Below are positions 26,697-34,899 of a DNA stretch of 64,000 nt, one piece after another. The stretch's first letter is position 1, and each line of letters begins with the position of its first letter. This DNA is from a bacterium (lineage in GTDB: Bacteria; CAIWAD01). The DNA lies in NCBI GenBank assembly GCA_030429345.1, contig JAUIFJ010000006.1, positions 62,001-126,000 of the forward strand, in the 5' to 3' direction. Below the pieces are notes generated by a model. The model was given only the letters and a program-made list of their open reading frames with translations, ran no database searches and was not told where the DNA came from. Made by a program: the position numbers and the translations under genes.

Positions 26697-27843
26697 AGCG
26701 TTCAAAGCACTCCTCGAACTGGCGAATGCGCTGCTCCCAGCCGTGTTCGGCGCGCGCTTCTTCCCGCGCCCGCTTGCCGATGACGCGGCGCAGTTCCTCA
26801 TTCCGCGCCAGGCGCAGGATGCCGGCGGCGAGGCCCTCTTCCCCCCGGTAGAGCACGCAATTGCGGCCATCCTCCATGACTTCGCGGACGGCGGGCGTGT
26901 CCTCGACCAGGATCGCCGCCCCCATGGCCATGTACTCGAAAACCTTCATGGGAAAGCCGATGTCCGACCAGTCGTCGCTGTAGGTGATGTCGGCCTGGGC
27001 GATGTGCGCCGGCAGGGCCGCGTGCGGCACGAAGTCGGTGAAGAGCACGCGCCCGCGCAGGCCTTCCAGCTGCGCTTCCTGCCGGTAGTGCTCAAAATAG
27101 GGACCATTGCCGACGACCACCAGCCTAAGCCCGGGCAGTTCCCCGAAGACCGCGGGCAGTACGCGGAAGAGCTCGTCGAGGCGCCGGTTGCTGATCTTGC
27201 CGACGAAGGTCAGGAAGAGTTCGCCTGCTTTCTTCTCCGGCAGCGGCGTCGCCTGGTCCACCCGGAAGGACTCCACGTCGCAGGCGTCGCGGATCGTGTG
27301 ACAGGGACGCGCGCTCCACCGGGCCAGCAGCTCCCGGTGCGCGTCGTTGACTGTGGTCAGGAAGGTGGAGGCCCAGAGGGTCAGTTTCTCCAGGCCGCCG
27401 TAGAGCCAGGAAAGCAGCGTGTGACGCAGCAGGCTGCGGTTGTTCTTGCGCACCTGGTAGTAGTGGATGCCCATGATGTCGTAGGCGATCACGGTCCGGC
27501 GGTCCCGCAGGCGCAGGGCGCAGACGCCGAATGCGGTGAAGAGCTCGTCGACGAACCACAGCTGAGGCTTCTCCTGGCGGCGCAGGCGCAGCAGCGCCGG
27601 CACCAGGAAGCAGGCGAAGAAGAGCATGTCCAGGCTCTTGATGCCGCTGCCGGGAGTCGGCACCTTCAGCCGGCGAACGCCCCGGAAGTGGTCCCACTCG
27701 AAGCGCAGCCGCTCGTTGGGGCCGACGCAGACCAGGTCGTGCCCCCTGTCCCGCAGGCCGTCGAGCAGGCGCACGTAGCGCAGGATGGCGGCGGGAATCC
27801 GTTCCTCGTCCACCGGATGCTGCTGGACCAGGCACAGCTTCAT
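26683..27843 (-). CDS. Glycosyltransferase (GT-B, family 4-like)
   Basis: 386 residues. N-terminal MKLCLVQQHPVDEERIPA resembles GT-B acceptor domains; the C-terminal domain has LRLVVVGNGPYFEHYR, DITYSDDWSDIGFPMKVFEYMAMGAAILVEDTPAVREV, which includes the donor-binding E-x-M-A region. It would build a cell-surface glycan together with the two following enzymes upstream in the operon. Start ATG 27843 overlaps the previous stop as ATGA. Confidence 0.82.
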   Translation of the reverse strand: MKLCLVQQHPVDEERIPAAILRYVRLLDGLRDRGHDLVCVGPNERLRFEWDHFRGVRRLKVPTPGSGIKSLDMLFFACFLVPALLRLRRQEKPQLWFVDELFTAFGVCALRLRDRRTVIAYDIMGIHYYQVRKNNRSLLRHTLLSWLYGGLEKLTLWASTFLTTVNDAHRELLARWSARPCHTIRDACDVESFRVDQATPLPEKKAGELFLTFVGKISNRRLDELFRVLPAVFGELPGLRLVVVGNGPYFEHYRQEAQLEGLRGRVLFTDFVPHAALPAHIAQADITYSDDWSDIGFPMKVFEYMAMGAAILVEDTPAVREVMEDGRNCVLYRGEEGLAAGILRLARNEELRRVIGKRAREEARAEHGWEQRIRQFEECFERYATH

Positions 27844-29102
27844 GAGGAGGTCTCCGCGTGATCCGCCAGCAGGTTCTTGTAGACCTGCTCGTAGCGCGAG
27901 GCGACCGTCGGCCAGTTGAGCTCGCTGTCGATCAGCGCGCGGCTCTCGGCGCCCCAGCGGCGCAGGCGCTCCGGATCCTCGCAGGCCCGGATCACGGCGG
28001 CCGCCAGGGCCGGCGCGTCCTTCTGCGGCACGCAAAGGCCGTTCTGCCCCTCGCGCACCGCCAGCGGGATGCCCGCCACGCCGCTGGCGACGACGGCGCG
28101 GCCCATGGCCATGGCCTCGAGAATCACGTTGGGCAGGCCGTCGATGTTGCCGGCGCGGTCCTTGATCGAGGGCATGACGAAGAGGTCACAGGCGGCCAGC
28201 CAGGCCGGGATCGCGTCCCGCAGCAGGCGGCCGATGAACTGTACACGCTGCTCGATGCCCAGTTCCCGGCACAGGCCCTTCAGCTCGTCCTCCAGGTCGC
28301 CTTCGCCGCCGATCACCAGGCGCGCCTCGGGCAGAGCCTCGAGGATCCGCGGCATGGCCCGCAGCAGGTACTCGTAGCCCTTCTTGTAGACGAGGCGGCC
28401 CAGGGCGAAGAGCAGGGGCTGCGCGGCCTCCAGGCCGTGTTTCCTGCGCAGCGCGCGGGCCTCCATGGGATCGACATGCAGGCCGACCATCCGCGGGTCG
28501 GCGGCGTAGGGGATCACGTGGCTGCGCTCGCGGGGAAAACCCAGGCGGCAGATGCGGTCCCGCAGTTCCGGGCTGCAGCTCGTGAGACGCCCCAGGGTCG
28601 AGTTCGTCACACGGCTCATATGGCTGTAGGGAAAGCCCTTCTCGGCGACGAAGACATCGCTGCCGTGCAGGGTCGCCAGCAGCGGCAGGCCGCTGTCCCT
28701 TGCCACCTTCGCCGCCATGTAGCCGTTGGGCAGGAACCAGTGCGCGTGCAGCAGATCGGGACGGAAGTCTGACACTTCCTGCCGCAGGCGGCGTGTTCCG
28801 GCGGTGATCATCAGCGGCGCCAGGGCCAGCATGCCCGCCTTGAGGCTCACATCGGCGCGGATCGTCCGGCTGTAGCCCAGCACATGCCAGCTCTCTCGTG
28901 GAGCGTAGCGGTAGCAGCGCACGTCCACGCGACGCTCGGGGCGCTGCAGCTCGAACTCGGGGTCCCAGGCCGTCAGCAGGCGGACCTGGTGTCCGCGGGC
29001 GGCCAGCTCCTCCATCAGGAACTCGACGAAGGGCCCGTTGGTGTCGCCGGCAAAGCGCGGATAGGTATGGGTCAGGGAAAGGATGCGCAGGGGCCGTGTC
29101 AC
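27840..29102 (-). CDS. Glycosyltransferase family 4
   Basis: 420 residues. N terminus LRILSLTHTYPRFAGDTNGPFVE is a textbook GT4 start with the flexible glycine loop. DLLHAHWFLPNGYMAA, LFALGRLVYKKGYEYLL, RLVIGGEGDLEDEL and the E-x7-E segment GLPNVILEAMAMGRAVVAS are all present. The start is GTG at 29102, overlapping the preceding stop as GTGA with GGAGGAG upstream; the open frame reaching 29570 is not needed. Probable role: polysaccharide or LPS chain assembly at the cytosolic face. Confidence 0.88.
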   Translation of the reverse strand: MTRPLRILSLTHTYPRFAGDTNGPFVEFLMEELAARGHQVRLLTAWDPEFELQRPERRVDVRCYRYAPRESWHVLGYSRTIRADVSLKAGMLALAPLMITAGTRRLRQEVSDFRPDLLHAHWFLPNGYMAAKVARDSGLPLLATLHGSDVFVAEKGFPYSHMSRVTNSTLGRLTSCSPELRDRICRLGFPRERSHVIPYAADPRMVGLHVDPMEARALRRKHGLEAAQPLLFALGRLVYKKGYEYLLRAMPRILEALPEARLVIGGEGDLEDELKGLCRELGIEQRVQFIGRLLRDAIPAWLAACDLFVMPSIKDRAGNIDGLPNVILEAMAMGRAVVASGVAGIPLAVREGQNGLCVPQKDAPALAAAVIRACEDPERLRRWGAESRALIDSELNWPTVASRYEQVYKNLLADHAETSS

Positions 29103-30037
29103 TCCGTCGACTCCTCCGGCGAGGTGGCGCGGATCTGGTACTCGACACCGCGCTGCTGTCTCACGAGCATCTCGCCGATCAGGCCCAGGGAAAGCAGCTG
29201 CACGCCGACGATCAGCAGCAGCATGCCCAGGAAGAGCAGCGGCCGCCCGTCGATCGGCTGGTCGAGGAAGAGCTTGGCCACCGTGAGCCAGCCGTTGATC
29301 AGAAGACCGCTGAAAATGAAACACAAGCTCACCGGACCGAAGAAGTGCATCGGCTTCTTCAGGTAGCGGCTGGTGAAGACGACCGTGATCAGGTCGAGAA
29401 AGCCGTTGATGAAACGGCTGAGACCGAACTTGGACACGCCGTGTCGGCGGGCGTGGTGCTCGACGGGAATCTCGCTGACGCGGAAGCCCTTCATGTGGGC
29501 GATGGCCGGCAGGAAGCGGTGCAGTTCGCCGTATACATTGAGCGCCTCGACCACTTCGCGCCGGTAGCACTTGAAGCCGCAGTTGAAGTCGTGCAGGCGC
29601 ACTCCGCTGGCGCGGCTGGTCACCCGGTTGAAGAGCTTGGAAGGCAGGGTCTTGCTGACGGGATCGTGTCGCACCTCTTTCCAGCCGCTGACCAGGTCCC
29701 AGCCCTGTTCGACGGCCTCGATGAAGCGCGGGATCTCCTTGGGATCGTCCTGCAGGTCGGCGTCCATGGTGAAGACCAGCTCGCCGCGGGCGGCCCGGAA
29801 GCCGGCGTTCAGGGCATCGGACTTGCCGAAGTTGCGTCGGAAGGAGATCCAGCGGATGCGTGGATCACGCTGCGAATGCTCCTGGATCACGGCCAGGCTG
29901 CCGTCCGTGCTGCCGTCGTCGACGAGCAGGATCTCCCAGCTGCGGCCGGTGGCGCAGAGCACTTCGTGCAGGCGCTGCAGCAACTCGGGCAGGCTGCCTT
30001 CCTCGTTGAGCAGGGGAATGACTACGCTGATCTGCAT
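29099..30037 (-). CDS. Glycosyltransferase family 2 with two C-terminal membrane helices (DPM1/GtrB type)
   Basis: 312 residues. GT-A motifs: VVIPLLNEEGSLPELL, LLVDDGSTDGSL, the DxD-like MDADLQDDP, and the NCGFKCYRREV loop. Two hydrophobic helices (about 235-260 and 270-295) anchor it. The family transfers a sugar from a nucleotide donor to a polyprenyl phosphate. Start ATG 30037 lies 14 bases after the lipoprotein gene. With the two GT4 enzymes it probably serves one glycan pathway. Confidence 0.88.
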   Translation of the reverse strand: MQISVVIPLLNEEGSLPELLQRLHEVLCATGRSWEILLVDDGSTDGSLAVIQEHSQRDPRIRWISFRRNFGKSDALNAGFRAARGELVFTMDADLQDDPKEIPRFIEAVEQGWDLVSGWKEVRHDPVSKTLPSKLFNRVTSRASGVRLHDFNCGFKCYRREVVEALNVYGELHRFLPAIAHMKGFRVSEIPVEHHARRHGVSKFGLSRFINGFLDLITVVFTSRYLKKPMHFFGPVSLCFIFSGLLINGWLTVAKLFLDQPIDGRPLLFLGMLLLIVGVQLLSLGLIGEMLVRQQRGVEYQIRATSPEESTE

Positions 30038-30051
30038 CGAGCCTCCGCCGG

Positions 30052-30720
30052 TCAGGGCCGGTCGTCCAGTTTCTTCCAGCTGATCACCGCCGAGCGGTGC
30101 TCTTCCGTGATCCGAATCCGCGAGGGCAGCCAGCGTCCGGCCGGGCTGCGGCGGAAGTCCTCGCAGCGTACGACAAGTTCCGGCGTGCGGAACTCGCTGC
30201 AGACGGCGCGCAGGCTGTCCAGTTGCCAGAGGGTGTCGCCGCGCGCGAAGCTCCTCCCGGCGGGCATGTAGACCGCTTCCGCAGAGGGCTGCCAGTCGCC
30301 CCAGAACCAGGGTCCCAGCTCTTCGGCTGTGCGCAGCTCGCCCTTGAGCAGGCGGCCGGGCAGGCCCTCCTCCACCAGGAAGAGCAGCGAGCGCAGCTCC
30401 TCGTCGGCCAGGTGCAGCTCGGGTTCGCCTGCCGTGCGCACTTCCAGTTCTCCCAGGCGTCCTCCCAGCGGCGTGCGCAGGGCCAGGTAGAGCCCGGCCT
30501 CCCGCGACCAGTCCCCGCTGATGCGCAGCTGCCCCTGGCCCATGCGGCGGCTCTGCAGGTAGAGCCTGCCCGAAAAAGCCAGGCGCTCCATGCCGCCCGT
30601 GTTCTCTTCCAGGTGCGCGCGCAGGGCCGCCTCGCTCCAGTCGCCGCGATAGAGCCCGTTGCGGGCGCAGCCTGCCAGCAGCAGGATGCCAAGCAGTAGA
30701 AGGCTTCGCAGGCGGATCAG
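30052..30720 (-). CDS. LolB/DUF4292-like outer-membrane lipoprotein, apparent CTG start
   Basis: 222 residues if translation begins at the CTG at 30720. That reading gives a complete lipoprotein signal: LIRLRSLLLLGILLLAGC, with the lipobox Cys at about residue 18. AAAGGAG ends five bases before the CTG, and the CTG overlaps the tex stop as CTGA, in line with the ATGA/GTGA junctions of its neighbours. No ATG, GTG or TTG occurs in frame in the signal region; the first ATG (30591) would remove the whole signal peptide. The mature part (FSGRLYLQSRRMGQGQLRI...) recalls LolB or DUF4292 lipoprotein-binding folds; function is inferred only. Confidence 0.7.
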   Translation of the reverse strand: MIRLRSLLLLGILLLAGCARNGLYRGDWSEAALRAHLEENTGGMERLAFSGRLYLQSRRMGQGQLRISGDWSREAGLYLALRTPLGGRLGELEVRTAGEPELHLADEELRSLLFLVEEGLPGRLLKGELRTAEELGPWFWGDWQPSAEAVYMPAGRSFARGDTLWQLDSLRAVCSEFRTPELVVRCEDFRRSPAGRWLPSRIRITEEHRSAVISWKKLDDRP

Positions 30721-33074
30721 CGCTTCTCCTTTCCCAGGGCCTTGCGCAGGGCATCCTGCAGGGCTCCCTGGGGAGCGGGACGCTCGCGCCTTCGCTCGCC
30801 GCCCTGGCCTTTCCCGCCCTCCGGCCGCTTGCCGGAAGCGGCCTGCCGTGTACGCCGGCCATTCGGGCGCGGGCGCTCGGGCGCTTCCTGCAGCGCCTTG
30901 ATCGAGAGCGAGATCCGCTGGCGCTCCAGGTCGACGTCCAGCACCTGGACCTGGACCCGTTCCCCGACCGATAACACCTCGACCGGGTGGTTGACGCGTT
31001 TGTGCGACAACTGGCTCACGTGGACCAGGCCGTCTTCCTTGAGGCCCACGTCGACGAAGGCGCCGAAATCCACCAGGTTGCGCACGGTGCCGTCGAGCAC
31101 TGTGCCGGGCTTCAGCTGCTCGAGGCTCAGCGCGCCGCTGCGCAGCATGGGCGGATCAAGAGCCGAGCGTGGATCACGTCCCGGCCGGGCCAGCTCGTCC
31201 AGGATGTCGCGCAGGGTCGGCAGGCCCAGCCCGACCGAGCCGGCGAGCTCTTCCAGGTCCTTCAGCTTCGGGGAATCGGAGCGCACGCGGCGCGCCAGCT
31301 CCTCCGGCGCGATCGCCTCTTCCTGGTAGCGCCGGGCCAGCTGGCTGACGGCCTCGTAGGCCTCCGGGTGCACGGCCGTGTTGTCCAGTTCGTTCTCGCC
31401 GTTCCGTATACGCAGGAAGCCTGCGCACTGCCGGAAGGCGGCAGGGCCGATCCCCTCCACCTCCATCAGCTGGTCCCGGCGGCGGAAGGCGCCGTTGGCG
31501 TCGCGCCAGGCGACGATGTTGCGGCTCGATCGGCGTGTGACACCGGATACCTTGGCCAGCAGGTGGGCGCTGGCCGTGTTCAGGTCGACGCCGACGGCGT
31601 TCACCGTGTCCTCGACCACTCCGCCCAGCTTGTCCCCCAGGCGTCGGCTGTCCACGTCATGCTGGTACTGTCCCACACCAAGGGATTTCGGATCGATCTT
31701 GACCAGCTCGGCCAGGGGGTCCTGCAGTCGACGCGCAATCGAGATGTTGCCCCGCAGGCTGGCGTCCAGCTCCGGGAACTCCTCGCGGGCCGCGTCGCTC
31801 GCCGAGTACACGCTGGCGCCGGCCTCGCTGACCACCGCGTACTGCAGCTTCAGCTCGTTCTCGCGGATCAGCTCGGCGAAGAGCTCCTCGCTTTCCCGCG
31901 AGGCCGTGCCGTTGCCGATGGCGATCAGCTCCACCTTGTGGGACTCGATCAGCTGCAGCAGGCGCAGCTTGGCTTCGCTCCACTTCTTCTTCGGTGGATG
32001 GGGATAAAGGGTGTCGCCTTCCAGGTAGCGGCCGGTTCCGTCGATCACCGCCACCTTGCAGCCGGTCCGGAAGCCCGGGTCCAGTCCCAGCATCACCTTG
32101 CCCGGCAGGGGCGGCTGCAGCAGCAGCTGTTTCAGGTTGGCGGCGAAGATTTCCAGGCTGTGGCTTTCCGCCGCTTCGGTCGCCTGGCGGCGCAGGTCGC
32201 GGCCCAGCGCGGGCAGGGCCAGCCGGTCGAGGGCATCCCGGGCCACCGAGCGGAACCATTCGGCGCGGGGGTGCGCCTCGTTCCTGAGCCAGGCCTTGAG
32301 CACGGAATCCAGGGGAGCGGCTTCCGTCCAGTCCAGCTGCAGCTTGAGCACTCCCAGCTTCTCGCCGCGATTGAGCGCCAGCACCTGGTGCGGCTTGAGG
32401 CGCGCAAGGGGCTGGCTGAACTCGGCATAGAGGCGGAACTTGGCCGCCTCCTTGTGCGTTTCGTCGGCCAGCTGGCTGGCGAGGGCTGCCTTGCGAGAGC
32501 CGCTCTCGCGCAGGCTGGCGCGCAGGGGAGCGTCCTCGTTGATCCATTCGGCCAGGATGTCGGCCGCGCCGGCCAGGGCCTCCTCGTCGTCGGCCGCTTC
32601 CCCGCGCCAGGCTTCCAGGCTCTCGCCAGGTTCCGGACAGGAGGCATCCGGAAGGTCTGCGGCCAGGTCCCTGCGCCCGCAGAGCTCCAGGGCCAGGGCG
32701 GCGGCCAAGGGCTCCAGCCCTTTTTCCCGGGCCACTGAAGCCCGCGTGCGCCGTTTGGGCCGATAGGGCAGATAGAGGTCCTCCAGCTCCTGGAGCTTGT
32801 CGCAGGCCTCGATGCGCTTCTGCAGTCCATCGTCGAGCTTGTCCTGCTCGGCAATGCTCTTCAGGATCGCGGCGCGCCGCTCTTCCAGGCTTTTCAGCCG
32901 TTCCAGGCCCTCTTCGATGGAACGCAGCTGCACCTCGTCCAGGGAGCCGGTCCACTCCTTGCGGTATCGGGTGATGAAGGGAATGGTGTTGCCTTCGGCG
33001 AGCAGGTCGGCCGCGCTCTGCACCTGCTGTTCACGCAGGCCCAGGTCCTGGGCCAGGCGGGAGATCGGATTCAT
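30717..33074 (-). CDS. tex: Tex family RNA-binding protein
   Basis: 785 residues, normal for Tex. The order of domains is clear: N-terminal helical Tex region (NTIPFITRYRKEWTGSLDE), the YqgF-like domain with VMLGLDPGFRTGCKVAVID, helix-hairpin-helix segments (NTASAHLLAKVSGV, LMEVEGIGPAAF), and an S1 domain from about residue 653 (LKPGTVLDGTVRNLVDFGAFVDVG). The C-terminal 60 residues are a basic, glycine/arginine-rich tail. Tex is a transcription accessory factor. The ATG at 33074 fits the family start (MNPISRLAQDLGL). Confidence 0.95.
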   Translation of the reverse strand: MNPISRLAQDLGLREQQVQSAADLLAEGNTIPFITRYRKEWTGSLDEVQLRSIEEGLERLKSLEERRAAILKSIAEQDKLDDGLQKRIEACDKLQELEDLYLPYRPKRRTRASVAREKGLEPLAAALALELCGRRDLAADLPDASCPEPGESLEAWRGEAADDEEALAGAADILAEWINEDAPLRASLRESGSRKAALASQLADETHKEAAKFRLYAEFSQPLARLKPHQVLALNRGEKLGVLKLQLDWTEAAPLDSVLKAWLRNEAHPRAEWFRSVARDALDRLALPALGRDLRRQATEAAESHSLEIFAANLKQLLLQPPLPGKVMLGLDPGFRTGCKVAVIDGTGRYLEGDTLYPHPPKKKWSEAKLRLLQLIESHKVELIAIGNGTASRESEELFAELIRENELKLQYAVVSEAGASVYSASDAAREEFPELDASLRGNISIARRLQDPLAELVKIDPKSLGVGQYQHDVDSRRLGDKLGGVVEDTVNAVGVDLNTASAHLLAKVSGVTRRSSRNIVAWRDANGAFRRRDQLMEVEGIGPAAFRQCAGFLRIRNGENELDNTAVHPEAYEAVSQLARRYQEEAIAPEELARRVRSDSPKLKDLEELAGSVGLGLPTLRDILDELARPGRDPRSALDPPMLRSGALSLEQLKPGTVLDGTVRNLVDFGAFVDVGLKEDGLVHVSQLSHKRVNHPVEVLSVGERVQVQVLDVDLERQRISLSIKALQEAPERPRPNGRRTRQAASGKRPEGGKGQGGERRRERPAPQGALQDALRKALGKEKR

Positions 33075-33238
33075 CCGCTGCTTTCTGTTGTGTACCCTCT
33101 GGGGGCGATGCTGATTGAAGCCGCCAAAATAGAAATCCGCACCGAGAAGCTGCCGATCATCCATGCGGGAGGCGGCCGGGCTTTGAGAGTCGACAGGGCA
33201 TTGTTTCCTTTGCCCACAGCAAGGAGCCATACCTCTAT

Positions 33239-33598
33239 ATGAAGTTCTTCAAGAAACTGATCGGCCTGGGCAATCGGCCCCAGGAACTGTACGACGGCGA
33301 GCTGGAAGCCCTGCTGCAGGAGGAGCAGCGCCCCGTGGTCGTGGAATTCTACGGCCATGGCTGAGCGGGCTGCCGGACGGTGTCCGGCCTGCTCTACCAG
33401 GTGCGCGAGCTTTTCGGCGAGGAGGTGATCGTCTGCCGCGCGGATGTCGCCCGCACACCGGACACGGTGGCGGAGCAAGGCATTCGCGGCATTCCCACGA
33501 TCCAGGTCCACCACCGCGGCCGCCGCGTGGCCAGCTACACGGGACAGATCAAGCCGCCCGACGTGGTCGAGACCGTGGAAGCCATCCTTCCCCAATAG
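33239..33598 (+). CDS. Thioredoxin-like protein with probable selenocysteine (in-frame TGA) in a UxxC active site
   Basis: 119 codons with one in-frame TGA at 33362-33364 (codon 42). Before it: PVVVEFYGHG; after it: AGCR. Aligned with the thioredoxin signature F-W-A-P-W-C-G-P-C-R, the TGA falls exactly on the first active-site cysteine and the second cysteine is kept, giving U-A-G-C. The downstream half is an intact thioredoxin C terminus with the cis-proline loop GIRGIPTIQVHHRG. The frame is open on both sides. ATG at 33239 has AAGGAG about 12 bases upstream. A SECIS-like hairpin follows the TGA directly. Selenocysteine thioredoxins are known in a few bacteria. Other readings are a nonsense mutation or sequencing error; the SelA-D machinery is not in this window. 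Confidence 0.8.
33362..33394 (+). promoter_or_regulatory. Candidate bacterial SECIS element
   Basis: A two-part hairpin starts at the TGA itself. A lower stem of six pairs joins GAGCGG (33363-33368) to CTGCTC (33389-33394), with one G-T pair. A three-base bulge (GCT) follows, then a perfect 7-bp upper stem GCCGGAC (33372-33378) with GTCCGGC (33382-33388), and an apical loop GGT (33379-33381). The loop begins 17 bases from the U of UGA and has G in its first two positions, both within the published bacterial SECIS pattern. It would bind SelB and direct Sec insertion. Confidence 0.65.
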
Positions 33599-33624
33599 TC
33601 CTTGCACCCGTTTGCAACTCCTCA

Positions 33625-33660
33625 GGGGTCGTTTCCGGCAACAGAACCGAAAACGACCCC
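33625..33660 (+). terminator. Strong hairpin downstream of the thioredoxin-like gene
   Basis: GGGGTCGTTTCCGG (33625-33638) pairs with CCGAAAACGACCCC (33647-33660) with a single mismatch and an 8-base loop, followed by TTCGTT. It begins 27 bases after the stop at 33598 and is a likely transcription terminator. The rest of the gap to 33863 has no gene. Confidence 0.6.
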
Positions 33661-33863
33661 TTCGTTCATCCAACCACCCTCAAACACTTCATCCTTCATA
33701 CTTGTTAATACAGCACTTACCCAACCCCTCCCCAAAAAACTCAAGCATTTCCCCAGACATCCGAAAAAACAGGCGTGTGGTCGCGAAGAGGCTTCCGATA
33801 GCCCTTTCGTGATACACCGGCGACGGCGCGAAGGCGTCGTGATCCAATCCCGGATTGTCGAAT

Positions 33864-33890
33864 TCAAGCATTTCCGACAAGCGACGATAG
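33864..33890 (+). promoter_or_regulatory. Sigma-28-like (FliA) promoter of flagellin
   Basis: TCAA, a 15-base spacer, and GACGATAG compare well with the FliA consensus TAAA-N15-GCCGATAA (3/4 and 6/8 matches). It lies about 47 bases before the flagellin ATG, the expected distance for a late flagellar gene. Confidence 0.5.
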
Positions 33891-33936
33891 GATGGCCGTG
33901 AGCGACAAAGAGCGACCGAGCATATGAGGTGAGACC

Positions 33937-34794
33937 ATGAGTCTGCGGATCAACCACAACGTCCTGAGCATGCGGGCCCACCGCAACATCTTCAACACGA
34001 GCCAGCAGTTGGATCACGCGGTGACCAGGCTCTCCTCCGGATTGCGCATCAACACGGCGCAGGACGACCCGGCAGGCATCGCGATCTCCGAACGCTTCCG
34101 CTCCCACATTGCCTCCATGGAGATGGCCGAGCGCAACGCGTCCTACGCCATCAACATGTTTGCGACGGCGGAAGGCGCCCTGGGCGCGATCGACGACAAG
34201 TTGATCCGCATGAGGGCGCTGGCCATCGAGGCCTCCAACGGCACCCTGTCGAGCGTGGATCGCAGCTTCCTGAACGTCGAGTTCCAGCAGCTGAAGAGCG
34301 AGATCGACCGAATTGCCAACGTGACCAACTACAACGGCATCAACATGCTGGACGGCACCTACTCGAACGGCGCCAGCGGTGCCGGCGGCCAGGGCGTGAA
34401 GCTGCACATCGGCATCAACAACAACTCCCTGGAAGACTTCTACTATGTGCACTTCGCCGACATGCGGGCCAGCGCGCTGGGCATCACGGCCGCTGTCGAC
34501 CTGACGAACACGGCCAACAGCCAGTCCGCGATCGGCCTGCTGGACAGCGCGATCATCACCAAGGACACGGAACGCACGCGCGTCGGTTCCTTCGTATCAC
34601 GCCTGAACTACACGGTCAACCACCTGCAGATCAGCCGCGAGAACGCCGTCGACAGCGAATCGACCATCCGCGACGCCGACATGGCCGAGGAGATGAGCAA
34701 CTTCACGCGGGCCCAGGTCATGATGCAGAGCGGCGTCGCCATGGTGGCGCAGGCCAACCAGGTCCCGAACATGATGGCCGGCCTGCTGCAGTAG
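33937..34794 (+). CDS. fliC: Flagellin
   Basis: 285 residues, a short flagellin made of the conserved D0/D1 ends with a small central region. N-terminal signature: LRINHNVLSMRAHRNI, LSSGLRINTAQDDPAGIAISERFRS, and NYNGINMLDG. C-terminal signature: RENAVDSESTIRDADMAEEMSNFTRAQVM, ending MMAGLLQ. It is the filament subunit, exported by the flagellar type III system. AGGTGAG precedes the ATG. The gene is monocistronic, with its own promoter and terminator, and no other flagellar gene is in the window. Confidence 0.96.
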   Translation: MSLRINHNVLSMRAHRNIFNTSQQLDHAVTRLSSGLRINTAQDDPAGIAISERFRSHIASMEMAERNASYAINMFATAEGALGAIDDKLIRMRALAIEASNGTLSSVDRSFLNVEFQQLKSEIDRIANVTNYNGINMLDGTYSNGASGAGGQGVKLHIGINNNSLEDFYYVHFADMRASALGITAAVDLTNTANSQSAIGLLDSAIITKDTERTRVGSFVSRLNYTVNHLQISRENAVDSESTIRDADMAEEMSNFTRAQVMMQSGVAMVAQANQVPNMMAGLLQ

Positions 34795-34859
34795 CGGCGA
34801 CCGGGCCAATGACCCGATAATCTCACTGGTGTGGTACACACGTACCACGTCGCACTCTG

Positions 34860-34892
34860 GGCGCGGCAGACTCCACACTGTCGCGCCTTTTT
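34860..34892 (+). terminator. Rho-independent terminator of flagellin
   Basis: A 10-bp stem (GGCGCGGCAG, 34860-34869, with CTGTCGCGCC, 34878-34887; one G-U pair) closes an 8-base loop and is followed by TTTTTCTCTCTC. A smaller perfect hairpin (GTGGTAC/GTACCAC, 34830-34847) lies just upstream. Confidence 0.88.
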
Positions 34893-34899
34893 CTCTCTC

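Noticed and set aside
33362-33364. TGA reassigned to glycine or tryptophan in this organism
   Set aside because: TGA is used as the stop of many genes in the window, often in ATGA junctions, so a general code change does not fit.
33380-33598. Separate short protein starting at GTG 33380
   Set aside because: It would be a thioredoxin without its N-terminal half; the upstream half is in the same frame and complete apart from the TGA.
33071-33673. 200-residue open frame on the minus strand across the thioredoxin-like gene
   Set aside because: It has no recognisable domain and is antisense to a clear thioredoxin sequence; it is a high-GC shadow frame.
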